Position numbers and translations under genes: made by a program. A stretch of 64,000 nucleotides of DNA from CAVYHJ01 sp963768165 [NCBI: uncultured bacterium] (GTDB lineage Bacteria; UBP4; UBA4092), in NCBI GenBank assembly GCA_963768165.1, contig CAVYHJ010000002.1, positions 558,001-622,000 of the forward strand, written 5' to 3'. The notes under the pieces were generated by a model. The model was not told where the DNA came from and made no database searches. It saw nothing but the letters and a program-made list of their open reading frames with translations. Positions 8,595 to 15,384 of the stretch are shown piece by piece (position 1 is the stretch's first letter; every line of letters starts with the position of its first letter).

Positions 8595-9608
8595 TTATTC
8601 CTTAATTTCAAAGACTTGAACTCGATTGGTTCCTTTTTCCAACACATAGACCCGTCCTTGAGAATCAAAAACTAGATCTATGGGAAAATAAAATTGGCCG
8701 TTTTCTTTTCCGGTTGTACCCAATTGAAAAAGGTAATCTCCTTTGGAAGAAAATATTTTCAGCCGGTGTTGAAAACTGTCCACAATCCAAATTCTCCCTT
8801 TCCTATCAATGGCAAATCCGGTGGGAAAAGAAAAATTAAACTCTTGTGACCCGTGTTCCCCAAAACTTTGTACCAGATGATTGGTGGTATCAAAAGTGTG
8901 TATCGCTGTTCCTAATGAGGAGAGGAGATATAATTTGTCATCCTTTGTAATCTGTAATCCCGCGTATTGTTCACTTTGCAACTGATTTTCTTGAATTCCA
9001 TCCAGGGCAGCCATAAATTGTCCCTGGGAATTTAATTTTACCACCTGACCGTTGGCCCGATCAATAACATATAAGTTGTCAGTTTTGTCTATAAACAGTT
9101 TACCGGGGATTAACCCCGTTAGACTATCCGGTTCTATCTGGCGTATAGTTTTTTTCGAGTATGAGTCTAACGGGGTGAATTGTTCCTGTCCCAACGTGAA
9201 TTTACTGAAATCATATTCCTTGATCAACTCTCCTCGAAAATCCGCTTGTTTGACTTTCAAGGTATTAGCCTCCGACCAATAGATATTCCCGGCAGAATCC
9301 GTGGCCACAGACACAGGGGAGGAGACTCGTTTTTCACGTCCAAAACGAAATCGCAGTTTCCCATTGGTATCAAATATTCCTATTGAATCATTGTCGGTAT
9401 CCGCGATGAGAATCTCATTTTGATTTGAATCAAACCAAATTCCTTGCGGTTCTAAGAAAAAATCGTGTCCACCATATCCATTGATGGTGTAAAGCCAGAC
9501 TAATTGTATGGATGGGTTGGCAGACTGGGTTTCCTGAAACAATGCAATAAAAACAATTCCAAAAACACAGAAGATAAAACCTAATTTATTTGACCAATAG
9601 TTCGCCAT
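8595..9608 (-). CDS. Secreted NHL-repeat beta-propeller protein
   Basis: A 337-residue protein with an N-terminal signal sequence ending near 'QETQSA'. NHL repeats fill the rest: DNLYVIDRANGQVVKLN, GRIWIVDSFQHRLKIFS and GRVYVLEKGTNRVQVFE. Its last two blades resemble the propeller of the receiver-NHL fusion at 13183. It overlaps the upstream PD40 gene by 23 bases and lies two bases before OmcS-like copy B, so the two are probably coupled in translation. NHL proteins are neighbours of omcS in Geobacter; a role in secretion, capping or assembly of the cytochrome is inferred, not shown. Confidence 0.8.
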   Translation of the reverse strand: MANYWSNKLGFIFCVFGIVFIALFQETQSANPSIQLVWLYTINGYGGHDFFLEPQGIWFDSNQNEILIADTDNDSIGIFDTNGKLRFRFGREKRVSSPVSVATDSAGNIYWSEANTLKVKQADFRGELIKEYDFSKFTLGQEQFTPLDSYSKKTIRQIEPDSLTGLIPGKLFIDKTDNLYVIDRANGQVVKLNSQGQFMAALDGIQENQLQSEQYAGLQITKDDKLYLLSSLGTAIHTFDTTNHLVQSFGEHGSQEFNFSFPTGFAIDRKGRIWIVDSFQHRLKIFSSKGDYLFQLGTTGKENGQFYFPIDLVFDSQGRVYVLEKGTNRVQVFEIKE

Positions 9609-11676
9609 CTGTCTGTCCTGCCAAGTCTTTTATTTTGATACGTTCGACATTCCCAGTGGTTGAGGTATAAACCATAACATCCTCCTCCGGTAAAAAAGAT
9701 TGAAAGACTCCTCCGGCGGAGGTCATTTTTTGGGATTCCCCCCCGCTCGTGGGAATCCGGAATATATTGGGATTTCCATCTTTGTCGGAAGTAAAATAAA
9801 TATATTTTCCATCCGGTGTGAATAACGGCGGATAGGTATAATCATGTTCAAAAAGTGAAAATTCACTTAAGAGCGGTTCCTGGTAAAGTTTTCTCGGATT
9901 GGAACCATCCCTGTTAATCATCCAGATTTCTTTATACACCGTTTGATTCTCCCAGTCATCCATGGTGAACAGCAATTGATTCCCAAGAGGAGACCATTTT
10001 AGATTACTGATAACCCGGGTGGGATTCCGATTACTTGTTGAATCGGGATTGTAATTTTCCCTAGAATGAGCCCCCGCGGTATCCATAATCCATAAATGTC
10101 CGTTCCCAATAAAGGCAATTTCTTTTCCATCGGGAGACCATTGCGGTACTAAATCCACAACATTGGGTGAAATTTCAGGATGGTTTTTAATTCGTAACTC
10201 CGACAAATCCATGACCAGGGAGTCGCTGGATTTCCCAATTAAAATATGCGGCTGGCCATTGCGGATGGTACAGACAAGTAATTGCCCGTCGTGATGATTA
10301 AGGTCTACAGATAACAGACCGTTGGGAAAGTTTAACAATGGATGATTCGCCGGATTGGCAATATCGCAGGACTCCAGATACGTATCGGAAATTAAAATAA
10401 TTTTTTTTCCGTCCGCCGACCACAGGATCCGGGAATCAAAATGCGGTTGGATATTCGAAATCTTTGACACGAGTTTTCCGTCTCGGGTAACAATCTCAAT
10501 TTGTGTATTTTTAGATTGATTGGTGAAAAAGGCGATTTGGGAACCATCGGGAGATACCTCCGGTGCCCATTCTGAATAGCTTGACTGGGTTAGTCTGTGT
10601 AACTTTTTCCCGCCATTAGGGACACCATGCAATGGTCCAATGGTAAAGATATCCAAACCAAAACTCTTTTGAGATTTACCGGAAAATAGGATTAATTTAC
10701 CATCAGGAGACCATTCCGGGTTGGACCCGTGGATTGTTTTTGGGGTAATTTGGATCGGTTTTGTTCCATTGGCATTAATTACCCAAATGCCTATAGTTGT
10801 TCCCATTTCACCGGTATAAGCAAATTGTTTATCATCCGGAGACCATTTTACAGGCGTGCCTTTGTTACCGGGTAAAGCAAACTCTTTTTTGGCAGTGCTG
10901 TCGGTATTCATGACCACCAGGATATGTTGTCCTTTTCCTGCCGATTGAGTGAAGGCAATGCGTTTTTTATCATGGGATACGCTCATTACACCGCAAAATC
11001 CATGAAAGACCAGTTGTTTCTTTCCATCAGTAGAGACCCCAGTACTAAAAATGGCACTGAGCATGGTTTGACCCACCTGATATATGATTTTCCGGTCATT
11101 CTCAATCCAATGAGGATTTTGTATCCAGAGACCGGATGTTAGTTGGATCCTGTGGGCGCCATCTTTTTGAACGACCCACAAATCCCGGCCGACCGTGGAA
11201 GCAGCTAAATATGCCACCCATTGGCCATTCGACGACCAAACTGCTTCCGTGACATCTTGGGGGAGTAGCGAAATGGGTTTTCCTAAGAGACACCCTGCAA
11301 GGGTTTCCTTGTCATCCAGGGAATATTCGAAAAGATGGGCAGCTCCATTTCGAAAAGAGATATAATGAATTTTTTGGCTTTCTATTGACCAGGAATAATC
11401 ATTCACATCCCCTAACAGTAACTTATGGGCTTCATTGCCATCTGAATTCATTATCCATAAGGAACCGGAATTATGCGGGCTCGAGGAAAGAAAAGCGATT
11501 TTTTTCCCATCCGGTGACCAGCGTGGGAGTCTCCCTCCATTGGGTAAATCATCGGGTCTGGCAAATTGTTGGGATACAATAAAGATATAAACAAATAATA
11601 ATAAATAGAGTGGTTTAATACTATTAAACTCGGTAAAAAGATTGTATTGTGTCCATTGTTTAAATTGTCTGCGCAT
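9586..11676 (-). CDS. PD40/TolB-like beta-propeller protein, exported
   Basis: A 696-residue protein with one N-terminal hydrophobic segment (about residues 20-40), then PD40/WD40-like repeats throughout. Copies of the type WSPDGKKIAF, WSPDDKQFAY, WSPDGKLILF, VSPDGSQIAF and FTPDGKYIYF recur about nine times, enough for a double propeller. There is no peptidase domain, so it is not a TolB or DPP-IV enzyme. It is the first gene of the large operon, directly behind a sigma54 promoter, and overlaps the next NHL gene. A periplasmic scaffold or partner-binding role is likely; the substrate is unknown. Confidence 0.75.
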   Translation of the reverse strand: MRRQFKQWTQYNLFTEFNSIKPLYLLLFVYIFIVSQQFARPDDLPNGGRLPRWSPDGKKIAFLSSSPHNSGSLWIMNSDGNEAHKLLLGDVNDYSWSIESQKIHYISFRNGAAHLFEYSLDDKETLAGCLLGKPISLLPQDVTEAVWSSNGQWVAYLAASTVGRDLWVVQKDGAHRIQLTSGLWIQNPHWIENDRKIIYQVGQTMLSAIFSTGVSTDGKKQLVFHGFCGVMSVSHDKKRIAFTQSAGKGQHILVVMNTDSTAKKEFALPGNKGTPVKWSPDDKQFAYTGEMGTTIGIWVINANGTKPIQITPKTIHGSNPEWSPDGKLILFSGKSQKSFGLDIFTIGPLHGVPNGGKKLHRLTQSSYSEWAPEVSPDGSQIAFFTNQSKNTQIEIVTRDGKLVSKISNIQPHFDSRILWSADGKKIILISDTYLESCDIANPANHPLLNFPNGLLSVDLNHHDGQLLVCTIRNGQPHILIGKSSDSLVMDLSELRIKNHPEISPNVVDLVPQWSPDGKEIAFIGNGHLWIMDTAGAHSRENYNPDSTSNRNPTRVISNLKWSPLGNQLLFTMDDWENQTVYKEIWMINRDGSNPRKLYQEPLLSEFSLFEHDYTYPPLFTPDGKYIYFTSDKDGNPNIFRIPTSGGESQKMTSAGGVFQSFLPEEDVMVYTSTTGNVERIKIKDLAGQTDGELLVK

Positions 11677-11703
11677 GTTTTTGACCTGTTCTTTCTATTA
11701 TAA

Positions 11704-11719
11704 AGCAGGTACTATGCCA
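11704..11719 (-). promoter_or_regulatory. Sigma54 (-24/-12) promoter of the PD40-NHL-OmcS-barrel operon
   Basis: On the minus strand the sequence reads TGGCATAGTACCTGCT, with the invariant GG and GC ten bases apart as in the RpoN consensus TGGCACG-N4-TTGC. It lies 28 bases upstream of the ATG at 11676. Related sites occur at 14686, 29315 and 29932, each at an operon head. Confidence 0.7.
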
Positions 11720-11721
11720 TC

Positions 11722-11737
11722 TGCGTAATTTTACACA
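11722..11737. promoter_or_regulatory. TGCGTAATTTTACACA operator-like palindrome
   Basis: A 16-base near-palindrome two bases upstream of the -24 element. It resembles the perfect TGCGTGATATCACGCA pair at 14814-14851 and TGCGTAAAATTTCGCA at 29332-29347. Probably bound by a regulator shared by the three operons. Confidence 0.55.
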
Positions 11738-11948
11738 GTTTATAGAATATTGTTTTTATTATGCTTAATTAATTATTTTAAACTCTAAACTATAAGCCCT
11801 AAACCATGGAACTTTATTTAAATGTGTTATTCCATAACGTGATAGTTACTTGTTTAATCTAAATGATTGATTTTAATATAGTTGGATTAATCATAAATTC
11901 TATGCTTAAGAAAGCAACACTGTATTGATAAAAGACATCAAAGACTTT

Positions 11949-12000
11949 AAAAAAGAACCCGAGTTTTGACATTGCATACCGTCTCTTACAAAACTCGGGT
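11949..12000 (-). terminator. Intrinsic terminator of OmcS-like copy A, with a repeat in its loop
   Basis: A perfect 12-base stem (ACCCGAGTTTTG, 11957-11968, with CAAAACTCGGGT, 11989-12000) is followed on the minus strand by six T. The 20-base loop (11969-11988) is a copy of the ATTGCAT-core element, as if the repeat had inserted into the terminator loop. Confidence 0.8.
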
Positions 12001-12028
12001 CTATAACCAATTACTAAAAAATTAAGAA

Positions 12029-13126
12029 CTATATACCACCGCCCTCTTCATGGCACTTGTTGCATTGACCTAGGGCACTCGCTTGAGTTGGATCCCAACG
12101 TAACGCGTTAGGATAAGCCGTCGCATGTGCTTTATGACAAGTCAAACACATAATATGATCAGCATTACCTAATGTTCCACCACCTGTATTGGTCCAAGTT
12201 CCATTACCCTCGACCAATGGATAATTGTAGTCATAGGTGCTGCCAGTCGTATAAGCTCTGAGAGAGGTTAGGGCACTATTGGTCGGATGTCTGATATAAG
12301 CAGTCCCGTCCCAATCGTTGGCGGTTTGATCAATTTCAGCATGGAAATTCGCGTGACAACTCGAACACCATTCGGAAAATCCGCCTTTATAGACATTTAT
12401 GTTGGTCGCACTTTCACTCTGCTGTAAACTTGCTCCATCAGGTCCCGGACTGACCTTTCCACCAGAGACAACCCAAGCGCGGCTTATGATTGAATCGGTG
12501 GACACCAAGGTACTATTGCCAAGGGGTTCAGCCAACAACAATCGGTATCCATAGTTTTGATAGGATGCGAGACGGGATACACTGACATTTCCACTTTCCG
12601 GTCCGTGTACTCCGTGGCAATTAGTGCATTGAAAACTGCTCATCGTCGTACTACTTCCCGGGGGAGTCAAACCTGTCGCTCCACCATCCGGACTCGGATT
12701 AAAATTGACCGATGGATAAGCGGCGCTCCCAAACGGGTTGTGTCCGCCTGCGGTTAATCCCGGTAAGGTGGCTTGTGGAATTTTTGCACTATATCCAAAA
12801 TCACCACCCGGCAATAGAACCGAGGCACTCGCCGGGTTCGTATTATACACACTGGGTGCACCGGTATAACCATTATTCATGTGGCATTGCAAGCACAAAT
12901 CCGTTATATTGGATTTGACCAATAAGTATTCAAAAGGTCCACCCAAGTCCGCATTTTGTGGATAACCATTATTCACAGTATTGGGTACTTCTCCACCTTC
13001 ACTGTAATGCATGGTATGGCAATTGTCGCAAACCAACTCACTGCCATTATGAAATGCCAACGCTGGAATAGCTGCGAACAATATGAGTGCAACGAAAAAT
13101 ACCAAAGTTAGTTTCATTATTTTCAT
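12029..13126 (-). CDS. OmcS-like hexaheme nanowire-type cytochrome (copy A)
   Basis: A 365-residue secreted cytochrome with signal peptide 1-24 (ending PALA) and mature start FHNGSELVCDNCHTMH; Geobacter OmcS begins FHSGG then CEGCHTMHNS. Six CXXCH sites: CDNCH (C33), CLQCH, CTNCH, CSSCH, CLTCH and CNKCH. Other OmcS hallmarks in order are PGGDFGY after heme 2, a YRLL stretch, EWCSSCHANFH, an RHP motif, CLTCHKAHATA and a terminal CNKCH. OmcS forms filaments with a continuous heme chain, so a nanowire subunit is the leading call. The ATG at 13126 has a GGGGGTG site. An upstream ATG at 13186 with AGAGGAG overlaps the stop of the receiver-NHL gene and would add 20 residues. A strong terminator follows the gene. 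Confidence 0.85.
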   Translation of the reverse strand: MKIMKLTLVFFVALILFAAIPALAFHNGSELVCDNCHTMHYSEGGEVPNTVNNGYPQNADLGGPFEYLLVKSNITDLCLQCHMNNGYTGAPSVYNTNPASASVLLPGGDFGYSAKIPQATLPGLTAGGHNPFGSAAYPSVNFNPSPDGGATGLTPPGSSTTMSSFQCTNCHGVHGPESGNVSVSRLASYQNYGYRLLLAEPLGNSTLVSTDSIISRAWVVSGGKVSPGPDGASLQQSESATNINVYKGGFSEWCSSCHANFHAEIDQTANDWDGTAYIRHPTNSALTSLRAYTTGSTYDYNYPLVEGNGTWTNTGGGTLGNADHIMCLTCHKAHATAYPNALRWDPTQASALGQCNKCHEEGGGI

Positions 13127-13182
13127 AGAATTCACCCCCTTTCTCATTGGATTATAGTTACGATTAACTTGATAAAAAGATT

Positions 13183-14655
13183 TCATGATTTTTTCTCCTC
13201 TAGCGGCGGGGTTTGAGTTAGAACTTGAAACACTTGAATCCGATTCATATCGGGTTCGAGCACATAAATATGTTGGTTGGAATCTATGGCAATCCCGTGC
13301 GGAAAATAAAATAATCCATTGGTCATACCCAATCTGCCAAATCCAAAAAAACATTCCCCGTCTTCGTCATACAGTAAAACCCTGTGGTGACTGGAATCCG
13401 TTACCATAATCCATTTCCGGCTCTCGTCATAGGCCAGGCCGGATGCCAGACCTAGAAAATAATCGCCATCCCCGGTTTTCCCGAATGAACGTATTAAATC
13501 TCCTTCCGGGTTGATGACCAATACTTGATTTCTCGCCGCATCCAACACCAATAAATCCCCCCGGTCATCCAACGCCATATCGGTCAACGATTTGATAACT
13601 ATATCCGGGTTTTTCTTCCCGCTGATTTCCTTGATTAATTCTCCCGTGATGATATCTACGATAAAAATCCTGTTTTTCTTGCTGTCCCCTACATATAACC
13701 GGTCCTGTTTGTCAATCAATAATTTGCGAATACTTATTTCCGGAGGGTTGGCTGTTTTCGTGTTTTTTTTCGAGTCGCTATTGGTGAAGAACGAAGGCTG
13801 GGTGGTTTGTTCGCTCTGGGTTAGCATCTTGGATAAATCCAGATACCCTTTGACATTCCCCAAATAGTTGAGAATGGCGATCAGCGGTTTGGAAACATCC
13901 CCCACGTAAAAATTGCCTTCCTGGTCTTGAGTAACCGATCCGGGGTATTTTATTTTACCGAAACTATTCCATTCATGGGTGATAACCCCATTCGTGTCGT
14001 AGGAAAATATTCGATGGCTGCCCAGGTCTACCACATAGATTTCTTTATCATTGGAATCGAAATAAATCGTATATGGAGTATTTAACTTTTCATATTTGGT
14101 TCCGGCATCTTTGATGGTATACAAATATTGGGCAATATATTTTGAGGAAGATACAGGTGCGGTTTGATCTTGGGCGAAGGTTAATGTATGGCAGCAAAAC
14201 TGGAATATAAATAAAAGCGACAAAAAACTTAATAAGGTAAGACCATGCCCAGACTTCTGCGTCGAGAATGAGTCTTTTTCTTTCTCGACGCCTGTTTCCT
14301 TCAATAAATCTTTAATATACCGGATGAGATCTTTCATATCAAAGGGTTTCGCCATCCATAAAGCGATATTTTCATTCCTCGCTTCCCACGCATCCTTTTC
14401 CGTGCCATAAGCCGTGATGACAATGGCTTTAATCTTCGGCAGAATTTTCTTGATTTCCCGCACGGTTTCCACCCCGTTCAACCCGTCCATTTTTAAATCG
14501 GTCACGATTAAATCAAACTTGATTTGTTTGGCCTTCTCAATGGCTTCTTCCCCGGAAGAGGCGAGTTCTATCTCACAATCGTTGTCGCTCAGTACCTGGC
14601 CAACAGACCATCTCACTAACTTTTCATCATCTACTACTAAAACGGTGTATTTCAT
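13183..14655 (-). CDS. Receiver domain - membrane segment - NHL propeller fusion
   Basis: A 490-residue protein. Residues 1-120 form a complete response-regulator receiver (acidic D9/D10, phospho-acceptor D53, T81, K103). Residues 138-161 (LTLLSFLSLLFIFQF) are a signal-like or transmembrane segment ending in TFAQ. Residues about 175-480 are NHL repeats whose last blades match the propeller at 8595. The joint (residues 122-133) is encoded by a palindromic element at 14259-14291. No in-frame ATG separates the halves, and the frame is open throughout. As built, a cytoplasmic receiver would be tethered to a periplasmic propeller. Alternatively two genes were fused by the element. The gene has its own sigma54 promoter and is followed by OmcS-like copy A. 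Confidence 0.75.
   Translation of the reverse strand: MKYTVLVVDDEKLVRWSVGQVLSDNDCEIELASSGEEAIEKAKQIKFDLIVTDLKMDGLNGVETVREIKKILPKIKAIVITAYGTEKDAWEARNENIALWMAKPFDMKDLIRYIKDLLKETGVEKEKDSFSTQKSGHGLTLLSFLSLLFIFQFCCHTLTFAQDQTAPVSSSKYIAQYLYTIKDAGTKYEKLNTPYTIYFDSNDKEIYVVDLGSHRIFSYDTNGVITHEWNSFGKIKYPGSVTQDQEGNFYVGDVSKPLIAILNYLGNVKGYLDLSKMLTQSEQTTQPSFFTNSDSKKNTKTANPPEISIRKLLIDKQDRLYVGDSKKNRIFIVDIITGELIKEISGKKNPDIVIKSLTDMALDDRGDLLVLDAARNQVLVINPEGDLIRSFGKTGDGDYFLGLASGLAYDESRKWIMVTDSSHHRVLLYDEDGECFFGFGRLGMTNGLFYFPHGIAIDSNQHIYVLEPDMNRIQVFQVLTQTPPLEEKKS
14259..14291. repeat. Palindromic element at the receiver/NHL joint, in frame
   Basis: Arms GCGTCGAGAA and TTCTCGACGC. On the minus strand it encodes GVEKEKDSFSTQ. 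The copy at 27164-27196, inside a ccsA-like gene, encodes the related VGKEKNSFPTQ in the same frame. The G-to-A change in one arm is matched by a C-to-T change in the other. Confidence 0.8.
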
Positions 14656-14685
14656 GGTGTTTATTTCCTCAACGTTACTTTATTA

Positions 14686-14701
14686 CGCAATATCTGTGCC
14701 G
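14686..14701 (-). promoter_or_regulatory. Sigma54 promoter of the receiver-NHL/OmcS-A operon
   Basis: Minus strand CGGCACAGATATTGCG: GGCAC and TTGC match the RpoN consensus with GG-N10-GC spacing. It ends about 30 bases before the ATG at 14655. This is the best match among the four sites in the window. Confidence 0.8.
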
Positions 14702-14735
14702 ATAACCTTATTATTTCAATAATTAATTAGACTAC

Positions 14736-14748
14736 TAAATGATTGATT
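14736..14748 (-). promoter_or_regulatory. IHF-like site
   Basis: On the minus strand AATCAATCATTTA fits the IHF consensus WATCAANNNNTTR. It lies between the -24 element and the upstream palindromes, where IHF bends DNA at many sigma54 promoters. The same 13 bases occur at 11860-11872 upstream of the PD40 operon. In AT-rich DNA chance matches are possible. Confidence 0.35.
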
Positions 14749-14813
14749 TTATTAATGTAACGTAAACTTAAATTTTAATGTCCTAATTGTAATATTCATT
14801 ATCTTTATTATTA

Positions 14814-14851
14814 TGCGTGATATCACGCAACCAACTGCGTGATATCACGCA
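14814..14851. promoter_or_regulatory. Tandem perfect palindromes, probable enhancer for a sigma54 activator
   Basis: TGCGTGATATCACGCA occurs twice (14814-14829 and 14836-14851), centres 22 bases apart, about two helical turns. The sites lie about 115-150 bases upstream of the -24/-12 promoter, as expected for upstream activating sites bound by dimers of an NtrC-type activator. Two such activators are encoded in this window (17999 and 38943). Confidence 0.7.
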
Positions 14852-14893
14852 GTTCTTAGTAAATCAGGATAATGTATGAATTTCGAGTGGACT

Positions 14894-14925
14894 TGCAATG
14901 AACGAGACTGATCTCGTTCATTGCA
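14894..14925. repeat. 32-base palindromic repeat (AATGAACGAGA family)
   Basis: Perfect inverted arms TGCAATGAACGAGA and TCTCGTTCATTGCA around CTGA. A second copy at 36793-36824 has TGTAATGAACGAGA arms with the matching change in the other arm, so the pairing is conserved. Confidence 0.75.
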
Positions 14926-14977
14926 CCTTCGCATAGTATCTTTTGACGCCTCTGAAAAATCCCAAAAAAGCAGCACC

Positions 14978-15091
14978 TTGTCATTCTGAGCGGAGCGAAG
15001 AATCCCGATGTTCGGACTTTATCCTGAGTCTGCGAAGGATGAAGTAAAACGACTTTAGGCAGAGATTCTTCGCTCCGCTCAGAATGACCAA
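14978..15091. repeat. Long inverted repeat, possible miniature mobile element
   Basis: A 25-base perfect inverted repeat begins at 14980 (GTCATTCTGAGCGG, then AGCGAAGAATC) and its complement ends at 15088, enclosing about 59 bases that themselves hold ATCCT/AGGAT. No ORF lies inside. Degenerate relatives with GTCATTCTTGAG and GAAGAATC are near 62117-62152 and 35709-35755. Confidence 0.65.
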
Positions 15092-15209
15092 GACAGGAAT
15101 TACACTTTTTTAGAGATTACCAACTTCAAAATCTGATGGATTTCACCCAGTCGGAGTATTTCGCCATTTGGCGAAATATTTTCATAGGATTGATTTTATT
15201 GAAGATAAG

Positions 15210-15239
15210 AAACCTTTAATGTTTGTTAAAGGTTTTTTA
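15210..15239 (+). terminator. Orphan terminator-like hairpin
   Basis: AAACCTTTAA pairs with TTAAAGGTTT across a six-base loop, followed by TTTT. No plus-strand gene ends just upstream, so it may close an unseen short transcript or be a chance hairpin in AT-rich DNA. Confidence 0.3.
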
Positions 15240-15384
15240 AAAAATGAAGGGGTTGTTATTCTTGAGGGAGCGGGGGGGTATGATTGAAGAGTTTTAGGGA
15301 AAGTGGCGGGAAATCTGTAAAAGGACATCATTCCCAATAAAAAATTCATATGTTTAGCTTTATAACTCTATGGTATTATATTGC

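Larger units (their letters stand above)
11677..12028. other. Intergenic region with promoter and terminator
   Basis: A 352-base AT-rich stretch with no credible ORF. It holds the sigma54-type promoter and palindrome of the PD40 operon, an IHF-like match (AATCAATCATTTA on the minus strand, 11860-11872) and the terminator of the OmcS-like copy A gene. Confidence 0.6.
14656..15384. other. Long intergenic regulatory and repeat region
   Basis: A stretch of about 730 bases without a credible gene between divergent units. From left to right it contains the sigma54 promoter, an IHF-like site, a double palindromic operator, a 32-base palindromic repeat, a long inverted repeat, the small hairpin ATTTCGCC-ATTT-GGCGAAAT near 15159-15178 and an orphan terminator-like hairpin. 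Confidence 0.6.

Noticed and set aside
13127-13354. N-terminal extension of OmcS-like copy A to 13354
   Set aside because: The extension overlaps the end of the receiver-NHL gene and precedes the signal peptide. Starts at 13126 or 13186 both have good ribosome sites and give a proper signal sequence.
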